From Bacteroidia bacterium (GTDB lineage: Bacteria > Bacteroidota > Bacteroidia > Flavobacteriales_D > Sanyastnellaceae), in NCBI GenBank assembly GCA_030427925.1, contig JAUICJ010000009.1:33298-97297 (forward strand): 64,000 nucleotides of DNA, in the 5' to 3' direction. Within the stretch, counting starts at the first letter, position 1; each line of letters begins with the position of its first letter. Below the pieces are notes generated by a model. It saw only the letters and a program-made list of their open reading frames with translations. It was not told the origin of the DNA and ran no database searches. Positions 25,923-34,295 of this stretch are shown here, in pieces. The position numbers were made by a program, and so were the translations under genes.

Positions 25923-27064
25923 CGGGCGACGGGTTTGGGATGACGTCCGGTTTGGCCTGCATTGATGACCGCTTCGCCGAACAACAGCACCATCGCAGCG
26001 AAGAAGAACCACGAAGCGCGGTGCTCAAAATCCGTGTAGGCAATCTGCGCGACCTCCTGCTGCTCCAGTTGGTCCAAGGCCGATCGCACGGGGTTCAAGT
26101 CGACGAAGCCCTTTCCGGCGAGAGTGAACGTGCCCCCACCCGCATTCGCAATGCCGATGAGCATGTTCTCGTTCAACGCCGTCACCACGGGCTTTCCATC
26201 CGCGTCGCTTTTGAAGCCGCGGGCGTGGCCGTATCGGTCAAACAGGGGAATGGGCGCGCCCTCCAGCGACCCCATGCCGATGGTGTGCACTTCAATGCCA
26301 TTCGATCGCGCCTTTTTCGCAGCATCTTCCGCGTCGTCCTCGTGGTTTTCTCCATCCGTCATCACCAAGATCACCCGGCTCGCGGTGGATTCCTCGTCAA
26401 ACGCCTCCGCGCACGTTTCGATGGCGCGGCCAATGGCCGTTCCCTGCGTAGCCACGAGGTCGCACGAAACCTGATCCAAGAACAGCTTCATCGCTCCGTA
26501 ATCCGTGGTGATGGGGCATTGGACGTACGCTTCACCCGCAAAGACCACCAAGCCCAGTCGGTCGCCGTCCAGCTGGTTGATGAGCCGCTCAATGGTGCGC
26601 TTTGCCAGGCCCAACCGGTCCATGCCGACGTCCTCCGCCATCATGCTGTTCGACACGTCGAGCGCGACCATCACGTCCACCCCTTCGGTGGTGATTTCCT
26701 TGAGTTTGGCCCCCACTTTTGGGTCCAAAATCCCGAGCAACACCGCGGCCATCGCAAAGCGCCAGACCAGGAACCGCCAACCATCCCGCCCCGGCCGCAA
26801 CCGCGGCATGAAGTCCGGAATCAACTTGCTGTCCATCAGCCGGTCCATTGCCCGACGCTTCCATTCCAGGTGCAGCAAGAACAGCACCAGCATCACCGGC
26901 AACGACGCCAGCATCCACCCCCACGTTTCGTGCTCAAGCTGCACGTTGGGAGCCACCCGCTGAACGGTCACCCAAGCCGCAATGAGCAGTGCCCAAAACG
27001 CCAATTCCGCTAAAATCAGCGCCACCGCAATCGGGTAAGTCCGGAAGGCCGAAGGAGCGTTCAT
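25919..27064 (-). CDS. batB: BatB: VWA-domain membrane protein
   Basis: 381 residues: two N-terminal membrane helices, then a von Willebrand A domain (about 90-320) with the MIDAS motif DVSNSM, a conserved TDGENHEDD, and a C-terminal membrane helix (about 345-365). A BatA paralogue in the Bat operon; the VWA domain should bind a metal and a partner protein in the periplasm. The start at 27064 overlaps the batA stop (ATGA). Confidence 0.92.
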   Translation of the reverse strand: MNAPSAFRTYPIAVALILAELAFWALLIAAWVTVQRVAPNVQLEHETWGWMLASLPVMLVLFLLHLEWKRRAMDRLMDSKLIPDFMPRLRPGRDGWRFLVWRFAMAAVLLGILDPKVGAKLKEITTEGVDVMVALDVSNSMMAEDVGMDRLGLAKRTIERLINQLDGDRLGLVVFAGEAYVQCPITTDYGAMKLFLDQVSCDLVATQGTAIGRAIETCAEAFDEESTASRVILVMTDGENHEDDAEDAAKKARSNGIEVHTIGMGSLEGAPIPLFDRYGHARGFKSDADGKPVVTALNENMLIGIANAGGGTFTLAGKGFVDLNPVRSALDQLEQQEVAQIAYTDFEHRASWFFFAAMVLLFGEAVINAGQTGRHPKPVAR

Positions 27065-28131
27065 GCGATGCTGCGAATGAAAAAGGTTCGACACAGGAAT
27101 TCAGCCACGAGTGCGAGCGCCGCTAAGAGGGCGAAAGGCAAGAATTCTTCGGTTTTTTGGTTGTACCTCAGGACGTTGAATCGGGTTTTTTCGAGCTCAT
27201 CGATTTCGTCGTAGATGGCGGCGAGCTTGTCCTCGTTCGTAGCGCGGAAGTAGCGTCCGCCGGTCTCCCGAGCGATGGTTTTCAGCACGTCCTCATCGAT
27301 CTTCACCTCGACCCAATCGTAGCGGTAGCGGTTGCCGTTCTTCGCCACGGGACTCCTGGCCTTGCCGATGGTTCCGACGCCGATGGTGTACACGCGGATG
27401 TTGTTGAGTTTCGCGAGCTGCGCGGCGTCGATGGGTTCGATGGATCCGGAGTTGTTCACCCCATCCGTCAGCAGGATGATGACCTTGCTTTCTGCCTCGG
27501 AATCGCGGAGGCGCGTCACGGCGGTAGCGAGTCCCATCCCGATGGCTGTTCCGCCCGTGAGCAAGCCGGTTTCGAGCGACTCGATGCCGTTCATCACCAC
27601 GCGTTGGTCGGTCGTCAGCGGCACTTGGGTAAACGCTTCGCCTTCGTAAGCCACCACGCCGATGCGGTCGTCGGGCCGCGATTCCACGAATTGCGTGGCC
27701 ACTTCTTTCGAAGCTTCGAGCCGGTCGGGGTCGAAATCCTTGCTGAGCATGGAAGCACTGAGGTCGAGGGCCAGCACGATGTCGATGCCTTCTCGGGTCA
27801 AATCTTCAATGCTCGACGAACTCTGCGGTCGCGCCGCCGCGGCCGCCAGTAGCAACAAGGCCAACCCCCGCAACGCAAACGGCAACTCCGTCACGGCGTG
27901 CAACATGCGGCTGCCCACCCCCCGTTCCACCGGCAAATTCAGCATCGCAGAGGGAAAGCGGCCGGTGGCCAACCGCCATGCCCGCAAGCCCACCAAGGCA
28001 ACGGCCAACCCGGCGAAGGCAAGGCCCCACGGCATGGCCAGCTCGAAGTGCTTGCTGGCGTAGGCCATGCCCGAAGCCCCGGCAACCAAGGCAATGGCGT
28101 GGGGAAGGAGGGACCACATCACCCGCTTCAT
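27061..28131 (-). CDS. batA: BatA: VWA-domain membrane protein
   Basis: 356 residues with the same plan as BatB: N-terminal membrane helices, a VWA domain with DLSASM (MIDAS) and LLTDGVNNSGSI, and a C-terminal helix (FALLAALALVAEFL). It is the classical BatA. The start at 28131 overlaps the stop of the upstream gene (ATGA). Confidence 0.93.
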   Translation of the reverse strand: MKRVMWSLLPHAIALVAGASGMAYASKHFELAMPWGLAFAGLAVALVGLRAWRLATGRFPSAMLNLPVERGVGSRMLHAVTELPFALRGLALLLLAAAAARPQSSSSIEDLTREGIDIVLALDLSASMLSKDFDPDRLEASKEVATQFVESRPDDRIGVVAYEGEAFTQVPLTTDQRVVMNGIESLETGLLTGGTAIGMGLATAVTRLRDSEAESKVIILLTDGVNNSGSIEPIDAAQLAKLNNIRVYTIGVGTIGKARSPVAKNGNRYRYDWVEVKIDEDVLKTIARETGGRYFRATNEDKLAAIYDEIDELEKTRFNVLRYNQKTEEFLPFALLAALALVAEFLCRTFFIRSIA

Positions 28132-29081
28132 GAGGCCGATGGGGATTCGTCCGCCACAGGGCGGGTGCGTTCAACGAGTTCGATGGCCCGGCGCACCGCG
28201 CGCTCGTGTTCCGCCGCGTCCCCGCGGTACTTCGCGAACTTGACGAGGTCGGCGAGTTCGAGCACTTCTACGAATTGGCGGCGCAGGTCCGGATCGATGG
28301 CGACCGAGCGCAGGGTGCGCGCGATGTCGCCCGTGGTTTGTTCAAGGGCGGGCACGTCGAAGCGGTCTTCGAGGTAGGTCCGCAACGCGAGGCTGATGGC
28401 GGATTGGTGTCCCTTCGGGTTGCCTTGTTTCCAAACCGCGCGTTCTTGAATCTCCCGCAGCGTCCTGAGCGCGATGACGTGGGCGGGTTCGCGCGGCTTC
28501 TCGGGTTCGGAGGCCGTGCGGTCGGCTTGGCGCTCCCGGTTTTTCCACCACCGCATGGCGGCCCATGCCAATCCTGCGAGGGCGAGGGCAGCCAGGATCC
28601 AGGGGATGATGCGGCGGAGCCGTTCGGCTAAGGTCCAGTCGACTTCGACGATGTCGTGGAAGTTTGCGATTTGGCCTTCATCGCCGAGGGCGGGGGACGC
28701 CACGGCGAAGAGGACGGGGTTCGAAAGCAGCGTGTCGCCGTCCAGGACGAAGGGAAGGGCCGGCATCCGAACGAGCCCGGAATCCCACGTCGTGACGCGC
28801 AGGGATCGCGTGATGGCGATGGCGTCGCGGCCGTCGTCGAGGGGGACGAGGGACGTGTCGGCGGGGCGCATTTCGAGGATCTCCCAGCCGCCGGGCAGGG
28901 TGTCCTTGAGGACCGGCCATTCGAAGGCGGAGGCGGTTTGGGCGGGGTCGCGGACGGTTTGGAGGTGGATCCAGGTTTGGCCTCCCAACTTCAATGCGGT
29001 CGTGTCCGCCCGCAATTCCACCTGCTGCGCCTGCGCGCTCGCGGTCCACAATGCGGCCGCAAAGAGCATCCACTTACCCAC
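28128..29081 (-). CDS. Bat operon membrane protein (DUF4381-like)
   Basis: About 317 residues: signal peptide (MLFAAALWTASAQAQ), a periplasmic beta domain (to about 165), one membrane helix (IIPWILAALALAGLAWAAM), then a cytoplasmic helical part. This is the usual third gene between DUF58 and batA in Bacteroidota. The start is uncertain: GTG 29081 (MGKWMLFAAAL, chosen because it gives a positively charged signal peptide), ATG 29069, or ATGs further upstream inside the DUF58 gene. Confidence 0.75.
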   Translation of the reverse strand: MGKWMLFAAALWTASAQAQQVELRADTTALKLGGQTWIHLQTVRDPAQTASAFEWPVLKDTLPGGWEILEMRPADTSLVPLDDGRDAIAITRSLRVTTWDSGLVRMPALPFVLDGDTLLSNPVLFAVASPALGDEGQIANFHDIVEVDWTLAERLRRIIPWILAALALAGLAWAAMRWWKNRERQADRTASEPEKPREPAHVIALRTLREIQERAVWKQGNPKGHQSAISLALRTYLEDRFDVPALEQTTGDIARTLRSVAIDPDLRRQFVEVLELADLVKFAKYRGDAAEHERAVRRAIELVERTRPVADESPSAS

Positions 29082-29940
29082 GGCGATCGAACAATTGCAT
29101 GAGCGGTTGGACATACGGTTCATTCGTCAACAACACGGCTTGGTCGATGCCGGCGCGGGCGAATTGGGCGCGCAACGCCTCTTCGCGCTCGCGTTCCTGC
29201 TTCTTCATTTTCAGTCGGGCGCGGCGGTTCATCGTGTTGATCCACTGCGTCCGGCCCGTCTCGGGGTCCGTTGCCGGCAGCCAACCGACCGCGGGCAGTT
29301 CCCGTTCCACCGGGTCCTCAAGCCGCAACGCCACGAGGTCGTGCCGCCGGCCGGCGCGCTTCAATGCGCCGTCGTACCCTTCGTCGCGGAAGTCGCTGAT
29401 GAGGAAACAAATCGTGCGCTTTTTCATGGCCTGAAGGAAGTGCGACAGGGCGGAATTCAAGTCGGTGCCGCGGCCTTCCGGTTCCACCTCGATGATTTCG
29501 CGGATGATGCGCAGCACATGCGAACGGCCCTTCTTCGGCGGAATGAACCGCTCAATCCGGTCGCTGAACAGGATGGCGCCGACCTTGTCGTTGTTGCCCA
29601 TGGCACTGAATGCGAGCACTGCGGCGAGCTCTGTGGCGAGTTCGCGCTTGGATTTGGACCGCGTTCCCATCGCATTCGACGCGCTGATGTCCACCATCAA
29701 AAACACCGTCAACTCCCGTTCCTCCTCGAACACCTTCACGAAGGGCGACCCCATCCGCGCCGTCACGTTCCAATCGATCGTGCGGATTTCGTCCCCGTGC
29801 TGGTACGCGCGGTTTTCGGCAAACGCCATCCCGCGTCCTTTGAACGCGCTGTGGTATTCGCCCGAAAAGATGCGGTCGCTCAAGCCCCGTGTTTTGAGCT
29901 CAACCCGCCGCACCCGTTGAATCAGCTCCGCTGTGTCCAT
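29074..29940 (-). CDS. DUF58 family protein of the Bat operon
   Basis: 288 residues. It carries the DUF58 signature (GEYHSAFKGRGMAFAENRAY, then DEIRTIDWNVTARMG) followed by a VWA-like fold (FLMVDISASN). DUF58 proteins sit next to MoxR ATPases in nearly all genomes that have both, and probably act with them as a chaperone-like pair. The ATG at 29940 lies eight bases after the moxR stop; a TTG two codons upstream is also possible. No signal peptide, so cytoplasmic. Confidence 0.92.
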   Translation of the reverse strand: MDTAELIQRVRRVELKTRGLSDRIFSGEYHSAFKGRGMAFAENRAYQHGDEIRTIDWNVTARMGSPFVKVFEEERELTVFLMVDISASNAMGTRSKSKRELATELAAVLAFSAMGNNDKVGAILFSDRIERFIPPKKGRSHVLRIIREIIEVEPEGRGTDLNSALSHFLQAMKKRTICFLISDFRDEGYDGALKRAGRRHDLVALRLEDPVERELPAVGWLPATDPETGRTQWINTMNRRARLKMKKQEREREEALRAQFARAGIDQAVLLTNEPYVQPLMQLFDRRG

Positions 29941-29947
29941 GGCCAAA

Positions 29948-30997
29948 TCAAGGGACCTGAACGTGGTCCATGATTTCGGTGATGATTTGCTCCTGGCTGA
30001 TGTTTTCGGCCTCCGCCTCGAAGGTGATGCCGATGCGGTGGCGCATGACGTCCATCGCCACGGCCCGCACGTCTTCCGGCGTGACGTACCCGCGGTGCTG
30101 CAGGAACGCGTGGGCCTTCGCCGCCACCCCGAGGCCGATGGAAGCCCGCGGCGACGCCCCGAAGCTGATGAGCTGGCCGAGGTGGCCGAGCCCGACTTCT
30201 TCCGGCGTCCGCGTCGCGAACACGAGGTCCACGATGTAGCGTTCGACCTTTTCGTCCATGTAAATCTTCCGCACCCATTCGCGGGCGGAAATGATTTGTT
30301 CTGGCGTGACCACGGCTTGCGGCTTGTGCATGCCTTCCGGCCGCAGGTTCACCCGAATGATCTGCTGTTCCTCGTCCTTCGTGGGGTAGCCGATGACGAC
30401 TTTCAGGAGGAATCGGTCGACTTGCGCTTCCGGCAGCGGGTACGTGCCTTCTTGCTCCACCGGGTTTTGGGTGGCCAAAACCAAAAACGGTTGCGGCAAC
30501 TTGAACGTCTCCGCCCCGATGGTCACCTGCCGTTCCTGCATCGCCTCAAGCAACGCGCTCTGCACCTTGGCGGGCGCGCGGTTGATTTCGTCCGCGAGCA
30601 CGAAGTTGGCAAAAACCGGTCCCTTCTTCACCGTGAAGCTCTCCTCGCGCTGGCTGTAAATCATCGTACCGACGAGGTCGGCGGGCAGGAGGTCCGGGGT
30701 GAACTGGATGCGGCTGAAATCGGCGCGCACCGTTTCCGAGAGGCTTTTGATGGCGAGGGTTTTGGCCAAACCAGGCACCCCTTCCAACAGCACGTGGCCG
30801 TTCGCCAGCAAGCCGATGAGGAGCTTGTCCACCATGGCGTGCTGGCCGATGATGACCTGCTCCAATTCGCGGCGAATGAGGTCCACAAATCCGCTTTGCT
30901 TGCGGATGCGGTCGTTCAAAGCGGCGATGTCGGGCGCGCCGGTCGTCACAGGTTGCTCGGTGGCAACGGGGATGTGCGTTGAGGACAGTTCTTCCAT
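29948..30997 (-). CDS. moxR: MoxR-family AAA+ ATPase
   Basis: 349 residues with Walker A GVPGLAKT, Walker B VLADEINRAP, and the sensor region FLVLATQNPVEQEGTYPLPEAQ split over FLVLATQNPVE and TYPLPEAQVDRF, all typical of MoxR. It is the first gene of the minus-strand block moxR-DUF58-DUF4381-batABCDE. MoxR ATPases are thought to remodel VWA proteins. The ATG at 30997 (MEELSSTHIP) is chosen; the longer open frame upstream runs through the divergent intergenic region. Confidence 0.94.
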   Translation of the reverse strand: MEELSSTHIPVATEQPVTTGAPDIAALNDRIRKQSGFVDLIRRELEQVIIGQHAMVDKLLIGLLANGHVLLEGVPGLAKTLAIKSLSETVRADFSRIQFTPDLLPADLVGTMIYSQREESFTVKKGPVFANFVLADEINRAPAKVQSALLEAMQERQVTIGAETFKLPQPFLVLATQNPVEQEGTYPLPEAQVDRFLLKVVIGYPTKDEEQQIIRVNLRPEGMHKPQAVVTPEQIISAREWVRKIYMDEKVERYIVDLVFATRTPEEVGLGHLGQLISFGASPRASIGLGVAAKAHAFLQHRGYVTPEDVRAVAMDVMRHRIGITFEAEAENISQEQIITEIMDHVQVP

Positions 30998-31084
30998 GAG
31001 GTGCGGTTTTTCAGCAAACGCGAAGATACTGACGGGTTGAAGGCGGTCGGGGAGGAGGGTTTGAAATGATGTTAATTTGGGGGC

Positions 31085-31504
31085 ATGGAAAACCCCTTGA
31101 ACCTGTCCTTGAGCACCGTCATCGAGTCGGTGGCGACCTTTCACAACGCCTTTGGAATCCGAAACGCCCCTTCCCCGGAGGCGGCGCCGAGTCCGGAGAC
31201 CATCGCGCTGCGGCACCGCTTGATGGCGGAGGAGAACGAGGAGTACCTCGAGGCGGCGCAGGCGGGCGACGTGGTCGAAGTGGCGGATGCGCTCGGCGAC
31301 ATGCTCTACATCCTGTGCGGCACCATCCTCCAGCACGGCATGCAGGACGTCATCGAGGAGGTCTTCACCGAAATCCAGCGGTCGAACATGTCGAAGCTGG
31401 GAGCGGACGGGCGCCCGATTTACCGGGAGGACGGAAAGGTGATGAAGGGGCCGAATTACACGCGGCCGAACTTGTCGTTCGTGCACGAGCGGGTTTCGTC
31501 GTGA
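31085..31504 (+). CDS. MazG-like all-alpha NTP pyrophosphohydrolase
   Basis: 139 residues. EENEEYLEA followed about 20 residues on by ADALGDMLYIL is the paired metal-binding motif (ExxE...ExxD-like) of MazG/PRA-PH pyrophosphohydrolases. It may sanitise or hydrolyse nucleotides. YREDGKVMKGPNY near the end is typical of a phage- and bacteria-shared subgroup. Divergent from moxR, 87 bases apart. Overlaps the next gene through GTGA. Confidence 0.85.
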   Translation: MENPLNLSLSTVIESVATFHNAFGIRNAPSPEAAPSPETIALRHRLMAEENEEYLEAAQAGDVVEVADALGDMLYILCGTILQHGMQDVIEEVFTEIQRSNMSKLGADGRPIYREDGKVMKGPNYTRPNLSFVHERVSS

Positions 31505-32013
31505 AGGACCGGATTTTCCAATGGGCGTGGCGGCGCGCGTTGGCCGGGCAACCGGGCGCGTTGACCCGCGTGTTTTGGCTGTGGATTCCGTTCAACAAGC
31601 CGCATCGGTTTCGCATCGGTTCGCTTGCTGAAGGTGCGGCTTCGGTGGAAGCGCCTCCGCGCCGATGGAACCGCAATCACCTCGGCACGGTTCACGCCTG
31701 TGCGCTGGCCACGATCGGGGAATTCGCGGCGGGCCTCTGCCTGTTGAGCGCATTTTCACCTTCGGATTACCGCTTGATCATGTCCCGCATGGAAGTGGAC
31801 TACGTGCGGCGTGCCGTGGGCTCAATTCGCGCAACTGCCCAAATCAGCAAGCCCGACTTGAACGCCATACGAAACGAGTTGTTGGTCGATGGGATTTCAA
31901 CGAAGGTGGTTCATTCTCAACTGCTTGATGCTGCAGGCATGGAGGTTGCGCGCGTGGAAACCCATTGGCAGTTAAAGGCTTGGACTGCGGTTCATAAAAA
32001 AACCGATAAGTAA
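31501..32013 (+). CDS. DUF4442 (hotdog-fold thioesterase-like) protein
   Basis: 170 residues. A basic, Trp-rich N-terminus precedes a hotdog-like core with NRNHLGTVHACALATIGEFA, matching DUF4442, a family related to acyl-CoA thioesterases. Substrate unknown. The GTG at 31501 overlaps the previous stop (GTGA) and gives the family's normal start and length, so it is preferred to the longer open frame. Confidence 0.85.
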   Translation: MKDRIFQWAWRRALAGQPGALTRVFWLWIPFNKPHRFRIGSLAEGAASVEAPPRRWNRNHLGTVHACALATIGEFAAGLCLLSAFSPSDYRLIMSRMEVDYVRRAVGSIRATAQISKPDLNAIRNELLVDGISTKVVHSQLLDAAGMEVARVETHWQLKAWTAVHKKTDK

Positions 32014-32049
32014 AGCATTATTGGAGGCGGGTCGGTTTATTTTTCCGAC

Positions 32050-32703
32050 ATGTTTAGATCCATTGCCTTTTTTCTGTTGCTGGCATCGACTTCCATGCAG
32101 CTTTGGGGTCAAGAGGTTGTAGGCCAAAAAAATTACGATGAATGCGATCCGCAGCCGTTGCTGATTGTCCTTCGGGGCCTCGAATCGCAATTGTCCGCCT
32201 TGACCGGCAACGACGAAACCCGGGATTACGCCATCAACGAGTTCGTCGATTTGGACCAAAAGTGGTACCGAGCCTACCAGTGCGAAGCCTTGGTCGATTC
32301 CATCAACTCGTTGCAGGCTCAGATCGAGGGCAATTCGGGAAGCGTTCCGACGGTGACGACTTCCGGTTCGGTCAATGCCGGAGACGGGATTTGCTCGTTT
32401 GCGGGCACGGTCACGGACGCCGGGGGAGGGACGATTTCGGCGGTCGGCGTCGTGCTTTCTACGGAACCGACCTTTTCCAGCTCGGTTGAAGTTCCGTTTG
32501 ACTCCACGGATGAAGGAAGCAGCATGACGGGAGCCTACATCACCGAAGTGCAGACCTTCAGCGAAATCAGTTATTCCTTGGTCGAGGTCTTTTATTGGAA
32601 GGCGTTCGCCACCAACCAATTCGGCACGGGTTACGGCGAAATCTACTACGGCACGCCCGACGGATTGTTCAAAAGCCCCACGGGCACGCTCTACGTAAAT
32701 TGA
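32050..32703 (+). CDS. Small secreted protein with one Fn3-like module
   Basis: 217 residues: signal peptide (FFLLLASTSMQLWGQ), a helical segment (about 25-85), then an Fn3-like unit (TVTTSGSVNAGDGICSF, then FYWKAFATNQFGTGYGEI). The unit is clearly related to those in the giant protein at 55.8-64 kb, where YYRAFATNSVGTGYG recurs. Here it stands alone without a FISUMP module. No T9SS sorting domain is visible. Confidence 0.7.
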   Translation: MFRSIAFFLLLASTSMQLWGQEVVGQKNYDECDPQPLLIVLRGLESQLSALTGNDETRDYAINEFVDLDQKWYRAYQCEALVDSINSLQAQIEGNSGSVPTVTTSGSVNAGDGICSFAGTVTDAGGGTISAVGVVLSTEPTFSSSVEVPFDSTDEGSSMTGAYITEVQTFSEISYSLVEVFYWKAFATNQFGTGYGEIYYGTPDGLFKSPTGTLYVN

Positions 32704-32731
32704 TCCTTTTCGGGGCCTCGCTGAGCACTCC

Positions 32732-33334
32732 TCACCGCAGCCATCCGGTGATGGACCACCGCTCTGCGATGGCGGGCAGCACCTCGTGCTCGACGTCCGG
32801 ACTGGGGAAGATCACGGTCCGCCCGTAAATCGGCTCGATGGTTTCCCGCGGCTCGCCCTTCGCATCGTACAGCACGAGCTCGCCCCCGCGACCGGGCACC
32901 CACTCCCGGTTCAGGTAGGTGATGACGCTGAACTTCCGGGCATTTTTGTGCTGGAAATCGTCGACGTGCCGCTCGTAATGGGCGCCCGGCGGGTACACCG
33001 CGAACAAGAATTCGGACCGCCGGATCCCCGTGTAGCAGGTCCGGTTCAGGTAGTCCGACAGGTCGCCGACCACGTCGAGGAAGGCCCGCTGCGCCGGGTG
33101 TTCGGGCTCGTCGGGCCACCACTTGATGCAATCGGACCGGATTTCCGTGTGCACCACGGCTTGGCCGGCCGCGCCGATGGCGGCGGGACGGAGGGCGTCC
33201 TCCTCGCGCAGGTGGGCGAGGCGGTCGATCAGGGCGGCCAGGATTTGGTCTGGGAAAAGGCCCTCAATGATGGCCCTGTCTTGCTCCAAAATCTGCTCCA
33301 CAACGCGTTCAAAACGCTGCGCGGCAAGATCCAT
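32732..33334 (-). CDS. 2OG-Fe(II) oxygenase (prolyl 4-hydroxylase-like)
   Basis: 200 residues. The iron ligands are seen as HVD in AHYERHVDDFQ and as His in VEHEVLP, with the 2-oxoglutarate-binding Arg in ERWSITGW. The fold order fits the prolyl 4-hydroxylase-like family; the substrate is unknown. The start at 33334 (MDLAAQRFERV) is preferred because longer versions run into the start of the divergent FISUMP gene. The last base lies 28 bases from the stop of the previous plus-strand gene. Confidence 0.85.
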   Translation of the reverse strand: MDLAAQRFERVVEQILEQDRAIIEGLFPDQILAALIDRLAHLREEDALRPAAIGAAGQAVVHTEIRSDCIKWWPDEPEHPAQRAFLDVVGDLSDYLNRTCYTGIRRSEFLFAVYPPGAHYERHVDDFQHKNARKFSVITYLNREWVPGRGGELVLYDAKGEPRETIEPIYGRTVIFPSPDVEHEVLPAIAERWSITGWLR

Positions 33335-33422
33335 CAGAGGTGCAATTTTCAACCCGCAACATTCGGCCAAAAATTCACCGGTTGATTCACTTTGGCGCAC
33401 TTTTTGTTTCGCGGCGGCCGCC

Positions 33423-34235
33423 ATGCCCCACGCCCCCATCCTCCGCTTCGCTGCTTTGCTCCTCTTCCTCGTCACGGCGCCCCTCGCCGCACACGCGCAG
33501 CCGGGCTGGAATCCGGACTCCAATGGCGATGGGGAGGTGGGCACGCGCGACCTCCTCGATTTGTTGAGCGTCTTCGGCGGCGGCTACGCGGTCGAGGCGC
33601 CTTCTGATTTGGCCGATCCCTGCGCAGGCCAAACCTCGCTCCGCCACCACCGCCATTCCTACGCCCTCGTCCCCATCGGCGGCCAATGCTGGTTCGCCGA
33701 AAACCTCCGCGCCACGGCCTACGCGAACGGCGACCCCATCCCGTCCGGCCTCTCGGCCAGCGACTGGCTCAGCGCCAAATCCGGCGCCCGCGCGGCCTAC
33801 GGCGAAGGCGACTCGCGGGTGTACGCTGGCCTCGACGATCCGTCCGCGAACCTGGCGGCCTTCGGCTGGCTGTACAACAGCTGGGCGGTGGCGGACCCGC
33901 GCGGGCTGTGCCCCGCCGGCTGGCACGTGCCCTCCGCGGAAGACTGGTCCGAACTGGTCGACGCCAGCGGTGGTCCCTGTTCCGCCGGCACTGCGTTGCA
34001 ACCGCAATCCCCCTCCGACGCGGCATTCTCCCCAACCGGATTCAACGCCCTCCCGGGCGGCGGCCGCAATTACGGCGGGTTCTTCGGGTCGGGCGGCGAG
34101 GCGGGGCTATTTTGGTCCACGGACCGCATGGACCGGCAAGTTTGGTACTTCCGCCTCGAACCGGGCAACCCCGCGGCAGGTGGTGGCTGGACGAATCGCG
34201 GAATGGGCGCCTCAATTCGCTGCTTGAAGGGTTGA
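33423..34235 (+). CDS. FISUMP-domain secreted protein with dockerin-like N-terminus
   Basis: 270 residues: signal peptide (ILRFAALLLFLVTAPLAAHA), a dockerin-like Ca2+-binding half repeat (DSNGDGEVGTRDLLDLL), then one FISUMP module (about 75-270) with QCWFAENLRATAYANGDPI, GLCPAGWHVPSAEDW, ALPGGGRNYGGFF and the terminal SIRCLKG. The FISUMP fold is C-type-lectin/FGE-like and is a known scaffold for variable ligand binding. It shares both ends of its layout with the next gene, so the two are probably paralogues. Confidence 0.85.
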   Translation: MPHAPILRFAALLLFLVTAPLAAHAQPGWNPDSNGDGEVGTRDLLDLLSVFGGGYAVEAPSDLADPCAGQTSLRHHRHSYALVPIGGQCWFAENLRATAYANGDPIPSGLSASDWLSAKSGARAAYGEGDSRVYAGLDDPSANLAAFGWLYNSWAVADPRGLCPAGWHVPSAEDWSELVDASGGPCSAGTALQPQSPSDAAFSPTGFNALPGGGRNYGGFFGSGGEAGLFWSTDRMDRQVWYFRLEPGNPAAGGGWTNRGMGASIRCLKG

Positions 34236-34295
34236 AATGTTTATTTCGGCGGGTTTTATTTGGTATATTACGCGCTCATTGCCAAATCATCCACG

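Noticed and set aside
33335..33544. N-terminal extension of the 2OG-Fe(II) oxygenase
   Set aside because: It would run across the start of the divergent FISUMP gene; the shorter start gives the family length.
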